This document shows positions 35,843 through 48,276 of a stretch of 64,000 nt of DNA, piece after piece; position 1 is the first letter of the stretch; the number at the start of each line of letters is the position of its first letter. The stretch comes from Odontesthes bonariensis (Eukaryota > Chordata > Actinopteri > Atheriniformes > Atherinopsidae), in contig NC_134526.1 in assembly GCF_027942865.1 (NCBI RefSeq), forward strand, positions 6,637,284 through 6,701,283. The letters are read 5' to 3'. The position numbers were made by a program, and so were the translations under genes. The notes under the pieces are model-generated. The model worked only from the letters and a program-made list of their open reading frames with translations. It did not search any database and was not told the DNA's origin.

Positions 35843-38232
35843 CATAGTTGTAAAGCATTAATGCAGAATCATTCATCCTCTCTCCTTGATTCTCTTAATT
35901 GTGTTATTTTTTGTCATCTCAGCACATCACGTGAATTATCAGTAAAAATTTGCACATAAAGAATGTCAGCACATGGGTTCGTGTTCTTGTATCAGACTCT
36001 ATTGGATTGTTTTGCATGCAATAACCAATTGGTAGAATGGCTGCAGGCAGACAAAGGACAGACTGTCCCGCAGGAGAAACTAGGACACGCATCTCCTGCA
36101 AGTAAACATCTCTTACTCCGCTCAGGACAACTGCTTTGGACCTCCACCTCAATGCACCCGCAGATGGTGAGGGTGGAGGAGGAGGGGGGGGCGTTTCCCC
36201 CGCAGGGGTCAGAGGTCAGCCTGCGTGCTTAAAGCCCCTCCTGTCAGTCGCTCTTTGCATCAGTTGGAACTATGTCAGGGATATGTGGAACGATGACACG
36301 GGATGAGCAGGGATAAACAGGACAAAACAGAGGGCTGAGGTTTATCAGCAGCACGAGGCAGCCGGCCAATTAGGAGCCCGTTTCAGTCCAAATCACCCTA
36401 ATGGGTCAGTCTGCAGTCCGCTGCAGTCTGATTGACATGTTTGGGAACCTTAAACCCACAATCCCAACAATCTGTTTCTGTCTCCTGGCGTTGCTGTTTC
36501 AGTCTCTCCCTCCTTGAGTCTCAGAGCTCCTAGCGACAGCATCCAGGTGCTGTGTGAGGATGTGAGCGCGTAATGAGCAGCTGTGCAGCTGCGGTTTCAT
36601 TACTTTGATCAGCAAACTGTCCTCTGATAGGCCCTCCTGTTAGCAAGCATCTCAGCTGTGTGTCAGTGATGCGCTGGGCTTCATGTGCCACTGACCTCTT
36701 GGCCTATTTTTGCATCATCACATTGTTTTGTTCCATCTTTTTCTGTCATTAAGTCTCTTTTGCATCGGATAATTCTGCCCCCTAATATGCTGCTCATACT
36801 TCACAATATAAATCTGGTTTAATCCTGTTGATGTGTATGAAACGTAAGCTGCCAACATCTAAACTACGTCACAGCTCAACTTAATATTTCATTCCCCACT
36901 GAGCCCCCTTGTGGCATCCAGATGCAACTGTGGCTCGATTTGATCTTTTTCAGCAGGATTGAGGATTATCTGTGTCAGGAAATCTGTGCTGCGAGCGGCA
37001 AAGGAACAGATGGTCATCGTTTTACAGGATTCATACTGTAATAGAAAGATGATTACTTATATTGCCTTTAACCCGAGATAACAATGCACATTTAGAGATA
37101 ATTCCACAAAACGTATAATCCTCTCTGGTTTCTCAACCTCATAGAAAAGAGTATAAAAAAGGCAAAAAATAACATTTTCTTGACAAAAACTCCTTTTTGT
37201 GTCTCAGAAATAAAGCTATTCAGAGATTTATTGGACTTTTCTATGATTTTTAGTTACAAGAATGACAGAATCTTGTCAAATTAATGCGTCGATCTGTATT
37301 TTTCTTCTTAAAAACATGTTTCTTTGAGTGTCGTCTTTCCTTTGGAAGTTATTCAGAGGTTTTAAAGGGGAGCAGCTCGGGTATGAAGTCTACGATAGAA
37401 ATCTACCTTTTCATGAGAGTGACAGGAGCATTTAATATGTGTGAACCAAACTTTCTGACTTTGGAGAAGGTTCAAATCTATCAAAGCATTCCTTTCCTCC
37501 AGCCTCCGTTCCTCCAGAAGGAGAACACCCTGTTTTAAAGCCATGTCTAGACAAACTTATCTCTCAGTTTTAAGGCCGGAGAAACGCTGGGATTAGGATA
37601 TGATCCCCGCAGACGAACGGGATTACTCAGTTTACTGTATATACTATCAGAGGTGTGGCTTAAAGCTTGTGTCGCGTACGGCCCCCCTTATTAAAATCTT
37701 AAGAAGATTTTTCCCGTTATGAGAGGATCCGTGAATATTAATGAGGTCTATAGACTGAATTATGAAATTAAACAGCCACAACTGCTGCAGTGTTTTAGAT
37801 TGACTTTTATTCCTTTTCTTTAATCAGTTTGTTAGTATACTTTCACGTTTGCATTTCAGTCCCTTGAGACAGTCGAGCTTTTACCACTCTGTGACATCAT
37901 GGAGGACACCGAATGATGAAGCCTTTCAGGTGTTATTGTTCCTATTCTTCCTGGAAACATGTCAGAAGTTATACAACCGTACGTAATCGTTGTCACACCT
38001 TTTGTTTCCAAGTCCTCCGCAGTTTCTCTTTTGGGTACGAGTAAGCACTACAGGCAGACCAGTCAGTGCCAGTCAGTGCCTGCTCTTCCTCAGCCATGCT
38101 TTGTAATCTCTGCAGAATGTAGTCTCATTTAAAGACAACTGTACGGACGCCTCTCAGTGAACCTTTCTGTACCGATGCTGCCATTACAGAGTCTGGCTTT
38201 TGGGCTCGTTACCACTTGTTGCTGCGTAAAAA
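35843..38232. other. unassigned intergenic or intronic sequence
   Basis: No exon, RNA gene or element with clear ends was recognised. Confidence 0.45.
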
Positions 38233-38759
38233 CTAGGCCTGGGCAACGATTAAAATGTTTAATCTAATTAATCACATGATTTCCCTGATTAATCACGATT
38301 AATCGCATTTTTACGCAAAATCCCAAAACGAATCCAAAAGTAGTGTATAGCTTTTAGCATTTAGTTTTATTTTAAATGTGCTGCCATATGAATGAAAGTG
38401 CCATAACATTTGTTGTGCAAACACACTTTTAACATCAGCATCTTTCTGTAGTTTTTATGTAGAAGCCTCGCTCCACTGTCTGTTTCCTTGAATGACTTGC
38501 TGCTATCAGTTGTGTGTTTTGCCTTTAAGTGATATTTTAGACTGGAACTACTACGCTGAGAAGACAATTCAACTTGGCAGAGTTTACAGATGCCTTTGGT
38601 TCTGTCGACTCCGCCGTCTGGAAGAACTTTAAAATGAAAATGGCCGAGTAAAAGTTCCGTACCCTTCTCCATGTTTGGTGGATCCGCAGATTACTTTCTT
38701 TTCCGGTTCCGCAGCAGACAGCAACAGACTTTTACAAAATAAAATAAATAATAAAACAG
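38233..38759 (-). mobile_element. hAT-derived fragment with BED-type zinc finger ORF
   Basis: Begins ctaggcctgggcaacgatta, a hAT-like terminus followed by AATTAATCACGATTAATCG motifs. The minus-strand ORF at 38,672-38,367 starts MEKGTELLLGHFHFKVLPDG and contains C-K-L-C, then SSSSLKYHLKAKHT. This C-x2-C ... H-x4-H arrangement is the BED finger found at the N terminus of hAT transposases. The remaining transposase and the other TIR are absent, so it is an inactive remnant. Confidence 0.72.
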
Positions 38760-38830
38760 GGGTGGTCCGTGGCGTAGTGGGTTGAGCAGGCGCCCCATGT
38801 ACAGAGGCTATAGTCCTCGCTGCAGCTCTA
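38760..38830 (+). mobile_element. tRNA-related SINE head, truncated
   Basis: gtggcgtagtgggttgagca, then ggcgccccatgtacagaggc and ctatagtcctcgctgcagc. This resembles the 5' part of a tRNA-derived fish SINE, with a box-A-like GTGGCGTAGTGGG. The expected box B (GGTTCGA) is missing because the copy breaks off near 38,830. Confidence 0.6.
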
Positions 38831-40017
38831 GTAAAAACCAATCTTAACGACAGATTGGTCTGACTGTAACACACGTTTCCACTGCATGATAGTCCAACCC
38901 AGATGCCTCCCAGCCCATAGAAGTCAATGCTGCCTCTGGACAGGGTTAACATAAGGGTTGTTTTGGGCCACAAAGCTTTAAGTGGTATGTAACTTCATCC
39001 TGTACTGCTCGTTTTCCCACAGTGATCCCCTGCCCATGTGGTTCTATCAGCTGTTGATGCAGGGCCGTCTGAAGGCTCAGCGATCACAATTGTCCAGCTC
39101 AGACTTATACCCTCGCCCTTTAAATGTCACCAGGTTTTCACATTTCCCGATATTCTGTATTGTAGAGGGTGAAATACATACAAATCTCTTCCAATCTCTC
39201 TTTAAAGGAGACATATTAGCCCTTTTTTCACAAACCAACACAATTTCCTGAGATCTTCATGAGATGTATGTGGCATCTTTAAGTCAAAATACCACAGAGA
39301 TCATTTTAGGGAACAACCCCATTTAACTCCATTCTGCCCATTTCTTCCCCAAGCTCTGCCTCTTTTGAAATGGGTTGTATGTGCTATTCCTCGGAGTGTA
39401 TTAATATAGCATGAAAGAGCATACAGTAAATGGCCTGAGAGATGAGACCACACATCAAACAGATAAAAAAATACTAGTTTTATTCTCCATTTTTCCCTGA
39501 TCTGCTGTTTGACCATGAATAGCTGGTTAGCTACGGATCCTTTTTTTTAGGGACAGTCTCATTGCGAGTTATGTGTTGTCATCACAAGCTGTTAAAACAT
39601 ATCATATTCCTTTATGTTTTTGGCTGCTAACTTTGAACTGTTGCTTTATTTATTAGAACATTATTTGATTAATTATTGTTTTGTAAAGGCAGATACTACA
39701 AATGACAGATCAGAATTTGTAACTTCTGACCATTAAGACACCAAAGAACACCATTAGAAGTTCGACTTCTGTGCTGTGTGTTAAACAGAGTAATGGTAAG
39801 GTCATTTTAGCTAATGAATTTCTTAAATTAAGTTAACCTTTTGACTAATGATGAGATCTGATGTTTATAGCAAAGCGAGGTACAGCGAAAGCAGCATCAT
39901 ATAAAGTTGAAGCTATGCGGCGATACAGAGGGATGAGGCTGGATATCCTTGTAAAGAGAAGATATAGGGCGCCTAAAACAAAAAAAGACTCCCAAATATA
40001 TGCTCCCAAGCACAGAT
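38831..40017. other. unassigned AT-rich sequence
   Basis: No gene or bounded repeat seen. Confidence 0.45.
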
Positions 40018-40074
40018 AATAGAATAGATAGAATAGAAAAATACTTTATTCATCCCCCAATGGGGGACATTCAA
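40018..40074 (-). mobile_element. LINE 3' tail, copy 3
   Basis: Reverse orientation: 'tagaatagaaaaatacttta' and 'ttcatcccccaatgggggac'. It is the reverse complement of the end of the copy at 13,409-13,580, including the CCCCCATTGGGGG hairpin missing from copy 2. Only about 57 bp remain. Confidence 0.78.
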
Positions 40075-40232
40075 AAAGATAAGTTCCATAATACATCTGT
40101 TTATTGAATGTTTAAAACATTTTAAAGAATTTTCTCACACATTTGTTGACAAACTGTTCATCTTTGTTCATCCAGACTAAAATGACATCACTGTCTCTGT
40201 TTTAATTTGGGTTGTAATGCATTACTCTCAGT

Positions 40233-40865
40233 CAGTGGGGTTACATGGCACTGAAAGGATCGGATAATTGGCTAAATTACAATCAGACTGAGTTATTAAG
40301 TGCATGTAGACACCTTAATCTGACTATAACTTGGATCGGATCAGGTTAAGACCCCGACATAACTCGGTTGAAAGTCACTCTAAACCTGCTTGTAGATGCT
40401 GAAGCACGTGGTGAATCAGACTTTGCGTTCTGCGCATGCTCCAGATGTTTTCCCGGGGTCGTGACCCGGAAGTCAAAGGAGACGATATTCCTGTTGTTGT
40501 CGCCGTCAGAAAGAAACAAACAACGCGATGGAGAATGCTCCGTTGGGCATCGAGTTTGTGCAACAAGCAGCTCATCACAGACCAAATGTAGAGGGACGTA
40601 GCTTCATCTGGCTCTGCGTTCTCCATCTTTCTCCAATGCCTGAGTTTGTTGTTGTTGGTGGTGGTGAAGAGGTCAACAGGAAGTGGCTCTATTAGCACCA
40701 GCTGGAATGGGTACAGCGCCACCTATCATACCGGGGTATGACACGCTTTGTGCCTCTGATCCCATTCATTCACCGCCATATATCCAAGGAGAATTACCCT
40801 TATAACTCAGTCTGATTGTAATTTAGCCAATAATCCGATCTTTTCAGAGCCATGTGACCCCACTG
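40233..40865. mobile_element. 633-bp non-autonomous TIR transposon (CAGTGGGG ends)
   Basis: The left end cagtggggttacatggcact and right end match as inverted repeats over about 60 bp with only a handful of mismatches; the inner part ctaaattacaatcagactga is identical. A 3-bp AGT occurs on both flanks, fitting the 3-bp duplications of the PIF/Harbinger superfamily, although AGT is not its usual target. The 115-codon minus-strand ORF inside (40,375-40,722) shows no catalytic domain. Confidence 0.88.
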
Positions 40866-41842
40866 AGTATCATAGCAACACTTCTGATGGGGTAAAAAGT
40901 AGAAGTAGACGGCACAGCTGAATGGAATGACATAACTAACTTATAACTAACGCATCAAAAATAGCAGCGTTCACCCTGAAATGTCCAAATGTCCAATCAT
41001 TACGAATACGTGTGATTCCATCAGAGCTTTTCCCAGAAGCATCACTGAAGGACAAAGGAAACATTTACTTGTCTACTTGCTTGTCACTCTCATTTTATGT
41101 GAGTTATTTCAGGATGAACCTGACTCACCAATGACCAGCAGTGATGTCTAATGTAAATATTTTTCGCTGATATCAGATGAACTGTTTCCCAAAGACACAT
41201 CTCATCCTTAGAGCTGATTTCCATTGTCCCCCCTTATCAGGAAGTGGAGCTGTGAAAGGTAAAGAGGCGGCTCTGTGAAGTGGCGGGCAGCAGGAAGGAA
41301 GCCCACTGAGCTGCTACTGGAACCATGACACTGTTTATTTTCCCTCTCTGCCCCTCGGAGGAGGTTTAGGGGAAAAGAAAAGGTGGAGTGGGGCGCTGCC
41401 CGTGGGGGTGTCCTTTGAAGAATGTGTGCCAGGCATTTATAGTAACAGCGAACATTTATAGCATGTTCCCTGGATGTGATTCACTTGTTGCTGTTCTCTG
41501 TGTGTCTGGAACTTTGAGGAACACATTCATTCAGACAATCTGGCGACGTCGCCGGGCTGAATAAGTGGTCACTGTGCAAACCGTGACACCCAAACATCCA
41601 TTATCATCCCCGTTAGTCTCTGGGTGCTTCCTTCTTTTTGTTTGGCACATACCAATCAGTTCCCTCCGTGTTAAGGTTAAAAAGTCTGTGCCAGAAAGGA
41701 GTCAAGTCGAGGCTCAGGAGTTCATGTTTGGACATGAGATAGCATATCTGCCAGTACAGGAAGATAAGACTGACTGCAAACCAACTTGGAACAGCAGTAA
41801 AATACTATCTTTGAGGATATGTTGATCCGAAACTGTATCACA
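40866..41842. other. unassigned sequence
   Basis: Nothing beyond chance ORFs recognised. Confidence 0.4.
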
Positions 41843-42258
41843 GACTGGAAAAAATGCCCCTCCAAAAATAAGTAAGAAAAACAACAAATAAAAGACGTTT
41901 TTGCTTGAAATAAGCAAAAGAAATCTGCCAATGGAACTAGTGAAAATCAGCTTGTCAAGATTTCTTGAAATAAGATGTGATCTTTAGGACTTTTGAGATA
42001 AAAGTGATCTTGAAATTAGCTTAAAAACCTCTTCAAATGTCAAAAAAAGCTCGTTTCATATGAAATCCGACTCAAAACAATTTGTTTTCAAAACTTTTTC
42101 ATTTAACAAGATATTCCAGATGTATTGTCTTCAAACAAGTCCCTATATCTGGCTGAAATAGTACTTGTTAGGCAGTTGTGTCTGATATTAAGTGTAATGA
42201 GATATTTTGGCTAGAAATGAGACAAATATACTTGGTAAGACTTTGATTTTTTCCAGTG
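41843..42258 (+). mobile_element. CACTGG-family TIR element, copy 7
   Basis: A 416-bp copy. The first base of the left end is changed (gactggaaaaaatgccc), and the right end ttttttccagtg is intact. Confidence 0.88.
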
Positions 42259-45200
42259 CACACAGTGGGATGTGGCAAACCAGTAACCGGTGGTAGTCTT
42301 AAGCTTGCAATATGTGTTGTGGCCTAAATTAGTCCTTTTCTCCAGCTTCCCACCTCCCCAGCTTAATGCCCTCTTCAACACCCAAAGCTGCAGCTCTAAC
42401 CTGTATTTTGAGAGGATTCGGCGTCTGCAGGCCGGTGGTTGCTGGGTCAGGAATGAGAGAGGCAGCTGCATGCAGAGAGGACGGTGAAATGCAGCAGTGG
42501 GCGAGGCAAGGAGTTAAGATAGGTCAGTGGGTTAACAGAGAGACTGTGGAGGAGCAAAGACGAGAAGGAAAAGGAGCAGAATTAATCTGCCAATATGAGG
42601 GACGTTTCTAAACTGTGCATAAAGAGTGTCATTTTGGATCAATTAGCATCTTTTTTCTTGTATTCCAGGTTTAAATAAGTTTGAAAACTAATTAGCAGGT
42701 CAGAGAACCTTCCTTATCTTCTTTTTTTTTTTGTCTAGATGTAGAGTAGAGTTTTTCTCCAGTATAGTTGCCAGCAACAGCCGCCCCCCTTTGAAGGTAT
42801 AAAGGAATTATTTTTACCAGTTTTAAGGCCCATGTAGGAACAAGGACTCCGGACAGGTTTAAGCTAAAAGTGCTGTCCCCATACGAATAAAAACCATGTG
42901 AATATAATGAATGTAATAATGCAGGTTTGTTAAAGTCACACACACTTTGTGAATGAAGCTGCACTCTAAATGGATCGCCACTTAGCGCTAATGGCGCACT
43001 CAATTTCACATAGACTGTGATGGATCACTCCGGTCGAGCAGTTTAATCCCAGAAAAGTGTACCGCACGCTCAAAATCTGCGAGCATCAATCCACAGTACA
43101 GATGATTTACTTTTAGCCGGGATGGTGATTAAATGTCTTTAATCTTTAATTTACCAAGACTTTAACATCACACAAGGAATAACTGGAAAGCATCCAGTCA
43201 TCTGAATTTAAAAAACCTTATCAGTTCAAGCAGGACGAGGGGTAAAATATTTAGAATAGTTGCAACAAAGGCTTCCAGCTCCGTTCTTCACCAGTCGCTC
43301 AGGTTTCTGTATTCCTGCGCTTTACAGCTACAATACCTTTCTTCCTGTCTCTGCTGGCTGGTCAGCTGCTTCCTCCTCTCGTGCCAGTTGTCCGGCCAGA
43401 CAAAGAGGGCTCCTCTGTCTCACAGGGAGGGGGAATTTACAGCTCTGGCTGGAATTCACACAGGGCTGGGGTCACCGCTCTCCCCCCCCTTAAACCTTCT
43501 CACAAACCCCTTCAAAGGAGCGCCACGGGAGCCTCCGTGTCAGCAGGCGGCCAGAAACACTCGCTCACATATCTTCATCTCCATCCAAACCTCTCCTTCA
43601 GGTGACTCTGACGTCCACGTCTCAATCAATCCTGTACTGTGGGCTTTCATGCTTAGAAATAAGAAGCCGAACATGAGTTCACGAGCTCTCTGGCTTCTGA
43701 GTCTGAACTACAGCTTTCACCGGACACATTTCACATTATGATGCTCAGACAATATCAATCAGCATCTTATTTAATCTGAGATGAGGACAGAAACAAGGTA
43801 ACTCTTCATATTAGAAGCTGATATCATTGTGTCCCTTTTTCTGCTCTCGGTTGTAATAGAATCTTAATTGAATCCAAGGACATCAGTTGTGTGGCCTGCC
43901 CAACAGACAGCAGAGTGTTACAGACTCTGCAGTCTGCAGCAGCTACTCTCCTCAGACTGCGAGTCTCTGTGCGTAGAGGGGACGACAGACACATTTAATG
44001 AAGGACGGACTCAATAACTCGAGGCAAGTGGAGTGAAATAGAGGAGATCCGAAAGAATGAGGGAGCAGAAGCCCTGGAGGAGGGTTAAGTTGGAATAAAT
44101 GGAGCTGCCACAATTAAAAGTAGCAAACTGGGCTCTGTGTAGTGGCCTAGAATAGAATGAGGAACGCCCACCCACGGTTTCTCCCATCCAAGCCTTGTCT
44201 CTAAGGCCCGGGCAGCTTAGCAGCAGCCTCTCCCCTCTCCCCCCCCGGGCTGGACCACTTGTCCGAGCCAGGCCACCAGAGGGAGGCGGGGGTCTGATTT
44301 GGAGGTGAGTGCGGTGGAGCGGGTAAATGGAATGATGGTTGTTTACGGGCTCGTCCCACGAGTCGCCATGCTGCATGTGTGATTATGTAACGACCGAGGG
44401 GGGGAGGCTGCTTCCTGCTCATCCCCAGCCGGCCCTCCAGGGAAAGAGATCAGGGCGTGTCGTCTCACATCAACCTCAGATCGGGAGCTTTCTTAGTCAT
44501 CGTGGAGACGTACCCAAACCCCCGAGGCTATGTGCCGGAGAGTGAGCCTGACCCAGAGACGCAGCACCAGGAGCACGGGGAAAAAAGAAGGGCAGTTTTG
44601 ACTTAGGGGAGGACAAAAAAAACACATATTTTGGATAGATTTGAGAATATGGTCCTCCACCTACTCAGACACACCAAGTAAACACATTTCTCTTCTCCTC
44701 TGCCTCTTCCACATTCAGCTGACCAGCAGCCATCAATAAAAGAAGGCTCGCCTGACAGGCTAATTGATGTGTAGCGTGGGCCTGTATCTGCATGCAATTT
44801 AGGAGATGTGGACAAACCCCCGAACGCTGACGTGAGATCATTCCTGCCAGGGCCCAGGCTGCTTTATCCCTCCGCCTGCTGAAATAGAAACCATAAGGGC
44901 TGCAGAAAAAGAGAGTTAGATCCCGGTCAGAGAGGATATAAAATGTCCAGCTGGGACATCCCTCACGCTCCTCGACCCCCCCAGAGAAAGAAAGCTCAGA
45001 GAGCCCCAGCGTTTGCATCGTGGCCCCTTCTTTTTCTCAGAGACAATATGCCCTTCGCTCCCACTTTAAGACCAGGATACTCCTGCTAAGTCTCCCCCGG
45101 CTCTCACTCTGCCACGGTGGCTTTCCAGGCGATCTGGGATTCACAGATACTGCTTTGGCTGCACTGTATGTGCAACCTGGAGGGGGCTTTAGGACACACA

Positions 45201-45597
45201 TGGTAATTATCTGCATCAAATGGAAGATCACCGAGGGTAAGACCTCGGACTATGGAAGAGTGTCCTCCTGCAGGGCTCTGAGCAGAGCTCAAAGAGCTCA
45301 GGAGTCTCTGAGAGCAGATTTGGAGGCCGTGAGGAGAGAGTGAGCAGACATGTTGAGATGAAGGCGAGGTTGGCAGCTGCAGCTCTTGGCGTGGGAAGAC
45401 TCCTGTAAGCTCCTTTTTCCCCTATGACTCCAGACTGTTTCCCCATACGCAGGCTTTTGAAGTGGCTCTCGGATACCTCTCAGGGTAATAGTAGCCACAT
45501 GGGCCCCCAGCTTTGAGCCACCACAGCAGATTTTTGTCTTTTCCTTTTCTTTTGGTTCACTTTTACACCCACTTCATGCGACTACACATGGAGACTA
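42259..45597. other. unassigned sequence
   Basis: Moderately GC-rich in places (44,170-44,560). The ORFs of up to 121 codons on both strands overlap each other and have no recognisable domain. A partial CTCF-like motif (gccaccagagggaggcgg) lies near 44,271. No element termini recognised. Confidence 0.4.
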
Positions 45598-46212
45598 CCA
45601 TAGATTCCGGACTATAAGCCGCTAATTTTTTCGCAGGCTTTAAGCACCGCGGCTTATAATACGGTGCGGCTAATATATGCTTTTTCTCTTTTGTTTTCAT
45701 GCCGCCAAAAACATTTTGCCCCGTAACATTAGACCAAATACAATTAAGGAATAGTTCACAGTGGTCCAATGAAATTGTACGATAAATCAAACACATTTAC
45801 AATACTAAATTATTGTAAATCTGTCATTTGTACTCACTCTCAACATGGAAAACAAAAACGAAGAAATGCGTATGATGCAGCTTTTAAATTGAAGGCGATC
45901 GATGACTTTTCCTGGTAGGCTACTGTCTTTTTTTTTCTTTTCTTTACCAGCCGTGTTACAGGCGCTGTTTGAAAAAAAAAAAAAAAGTATTTACTTTGAG
46001 TATTTGTTTCTGTTACCATATGCATTTAATTAAAAGTTTAAAAATCCTCACGTGTAACATCTTTCTGTGTAAATATCTCATATTACTATGTGGCCACCTG
46101 CGGCTTATAATCCGGTGCGGCCTATACAAGTACAAAATGGATTTTCTTTTTAAAATGAGAGGGTGCGGCTTAGGCCTATATTCAGATGCGCTCCGTAGTC
46201 CGGAATTTACGG
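45598..46212. mobile_element. TIR element with TTCCGGACTATAAGCCGC ends
   Basis: The left end tagattccggactataagcc is mirrored by the right end ggcgcaccctc... agtccggaatttacgg (reverse complement ccgtaaattccggact). Internal copies of GCGGCTTATAAT and GGTGCGGC occur near both ends (45,648-45,672 and 46,098-46,180), showing extended sub-terminal repeats. No transposase ORF. A widespread fish family of this type is known; I cannot fix its superfamily from the flanks. Confidence 0.75.
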
Positions 46213-47879
46213 CATATATATATATAGAATATAACGTAATGTAGCATCTTGGCAACAGTGTGAATTTCCTGTTCTGTTGATGAGTAAGCTTCCCCTGACT
46301 GTGTGTCTATTGGTTCGCATGGACAGTATTTATCTGCAGCCAATGCAGCTAAAAATACGTGTCATCACTTTTCCGAGAACCTGTGAATTATTTTCTGTTC
46401 AGTGTGTGTGGAAAGAATCCAGGCATTTCTCAATGAATTGTGTCTTCGGTCATTGTTTGTCTGGTTTCTCTCATGATTGTCGTGAGTCACACTCTTTATG
46501 GGCAGGCAATGCTGGTCACTTCTGATACACCCGTCTTCTTCTGCACAAAACTGTGATGCGTTTCTTCTAAGCAGGTACAGCATGAGACTATCAGTCAATC
46601 AGATTTTCTGTTGACTGGTTCTCACTTCTTATGTTTTCTATGAGCTTAAAGATTGTTATTATCATTGCTCTTTTTTATATAAGATACATTCATCTTCTAT
46701 GCTCTGGATTCTTTTTGTCATTTCTTTCCATTTTACAGTTTTGATTGAAGATTGAAGGGTTTCCACGGCAGAATCAAACCTCTCAAAATCAGTTTTGCAC
46801 TAACTTACTCACACTTTCACTCAGAGGCAGGCCTAAACCAAAACTTATCCTCACATTATGGAAATTCCCTTTGCCTGGGATGCTCTTTCCACACCAAATA
46901 ATTTCACTGACACTCTAACCAGTTCACCTATTTAGTGCAAAATTGTGCAAAACATTATTTTCGACACCAATTCTAAATGAGCCCAAATGTTCCTGAAAAA
47001 ACCAACCAGGCTGCTCAGTTTCATCTTTAAGATGTTGTTTGTGCGCAATGTTCATTTCAATAACAGAATTAAGTAATGTTCAAATCATAAATGGAGTTTG
47101 GAAGTAAATAAAACCAGAATGATTGATGATTCTGCACAGCATCCTTTTGATAATAGGGTTATAGATGTCATAAATAATCTGAGTCAGTGTGAAAGATTGT
47201 TATAAGGGCGCCTGTATCATGATGTAACACCAGCATGGGCATTTCTGCCAGTATAAAGAGCCATTTTAATAAAGTGCAATCACAAAGTGGCTCTACTTCA
47301 CTTAATCTTAACGCCACGCCCTCATGTGAAACATACTTCTCCATCTGCTTATTCAGGTTTTAATAACTAGCCTTTGTATACATTTTCATGGGATGCTTAA
47401 GCTCTGTTTCTTTAATCCCTTCAGTAAAAGCCTCTCCTCGGCCCGGTTTGCTCGTGGCATCAGTTTCAAACAGCACAAGATTGTTTTTGGCGCAGCCAGA
47501 GGGAGCCCGCACGCACGCGGCGGGTTTGCAGGGCGGAGCGCACAGATTTATCCAACGCGCCTTCATCCCAGTATGAAGTTCTCCACTATAAGTAGCCCAC
47601 ATCTTCCGGTAAATAAGTCATAAAAGCCTAATATGAGCACAACAGGTGAGTAAACTAATTCAACGTGTTGATAAAGTGAGATATTCTTCCTATTTTCACG
47701 GACTAAAGTGTAAATAAGGGGCGTGTTGGAGTTGAAAAACCTTCGTCTTTTTGGTTCTCAGAGGGATTAAAAATAGCCTCCAAGAAAACGCCTTCGCCCC
47801 TCATGTTTACCCACGCTTTCTGGAAATGTTTTCCAGCTTTTATTTGTGTGAGATGGAAACACATTCCTCTCCGTGACTT
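46213..47879. other. AT-rich intergenic sequence
   Basis: A short (TA)n directly follows the preceding element. Otherwise no feature seen until GC content rises past 47,450. Confidence 0.45.
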
Positions 47880-48222
47880 TACTCTGAAGGCGGACTGTGC
47901 CCGCTTCCTGCGCGGCCGCGTGTTTTCACGCTGCTGCAGTCATTTTCCAAACGGGGATTTAGAAGTGAAGAAGAAGAAGAAGCAGAAGAGGAGGAGGAGG
48001 AGGCGGGGGGCAGCGCACTGGACGTCCCGAAACAACGGGAACAGAGTTGGGAGTGTTTTTTTTTTTTCTTTTAGGAGGAAGGAAGTTGGAAATGTGTTGA
48101 ACGTATAAGTTTGTTTGCCCGGAGCATTGTTACCCCCAGAGCTGCCCGCCTGCCCGCAGTTGCCGCTTGCGCTGCAACAAACCTGCGTCCCCTTGTTGCA
48201 GCCCTACAGTTTCTGCCGTCCA
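47880..48222 (+). promoter_or_regulatory. arhgap23: CpG-rich promoter/5' UTR of arhgap23
   Basis: CpG-dense sequence starts near 47,890 (cgcgcggccgcg at about 47,908) and continues past the first coding exon to about 48,770. It includes a GAA/GAG-rich microsatellite (47,965-48,005). In the reading frame of the downstream ATG a stop occurs at 48,106-48,108, so translation should begin at 48,223. The transcription start was not identified. Confidence 0.6.
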
Positions 48223-48276
48223 ATGAATGGAGTTGCTTTTTGCCTTGTTGGAATACCACCCTACTCTGAGAACCAT
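48223..48276 (+). CDS. arhgap23: arhgap23 first coding exon (N-terminal 18 residues)
   Basis: ARHGAP23 is a large Rho GTPase-activating protein with PDZ, PH and RhoGAP domains that stimulates GTP hydrolysis by Rho-family GTPases. This exon encodes MNGVAFCLVGIPPYSENH and is followed by a consensus donor (gtaagt at 48,277). The first 13 residues match the N terminus of mammalian ARHGAP23 as I remember it; after that the two diverge. Support also comes from the CpG-rich 5' context, the in-frame upstream stop at 48,106-48,108 and linkage with lasp1 (both genes lie in human 17q12). The PDZ-coding exon was searched for in the rest of the window by its GFGFTLRHF-type motif and not seen, so intron 1 probably exceeds 15 kb. 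Confidence 0.75.
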
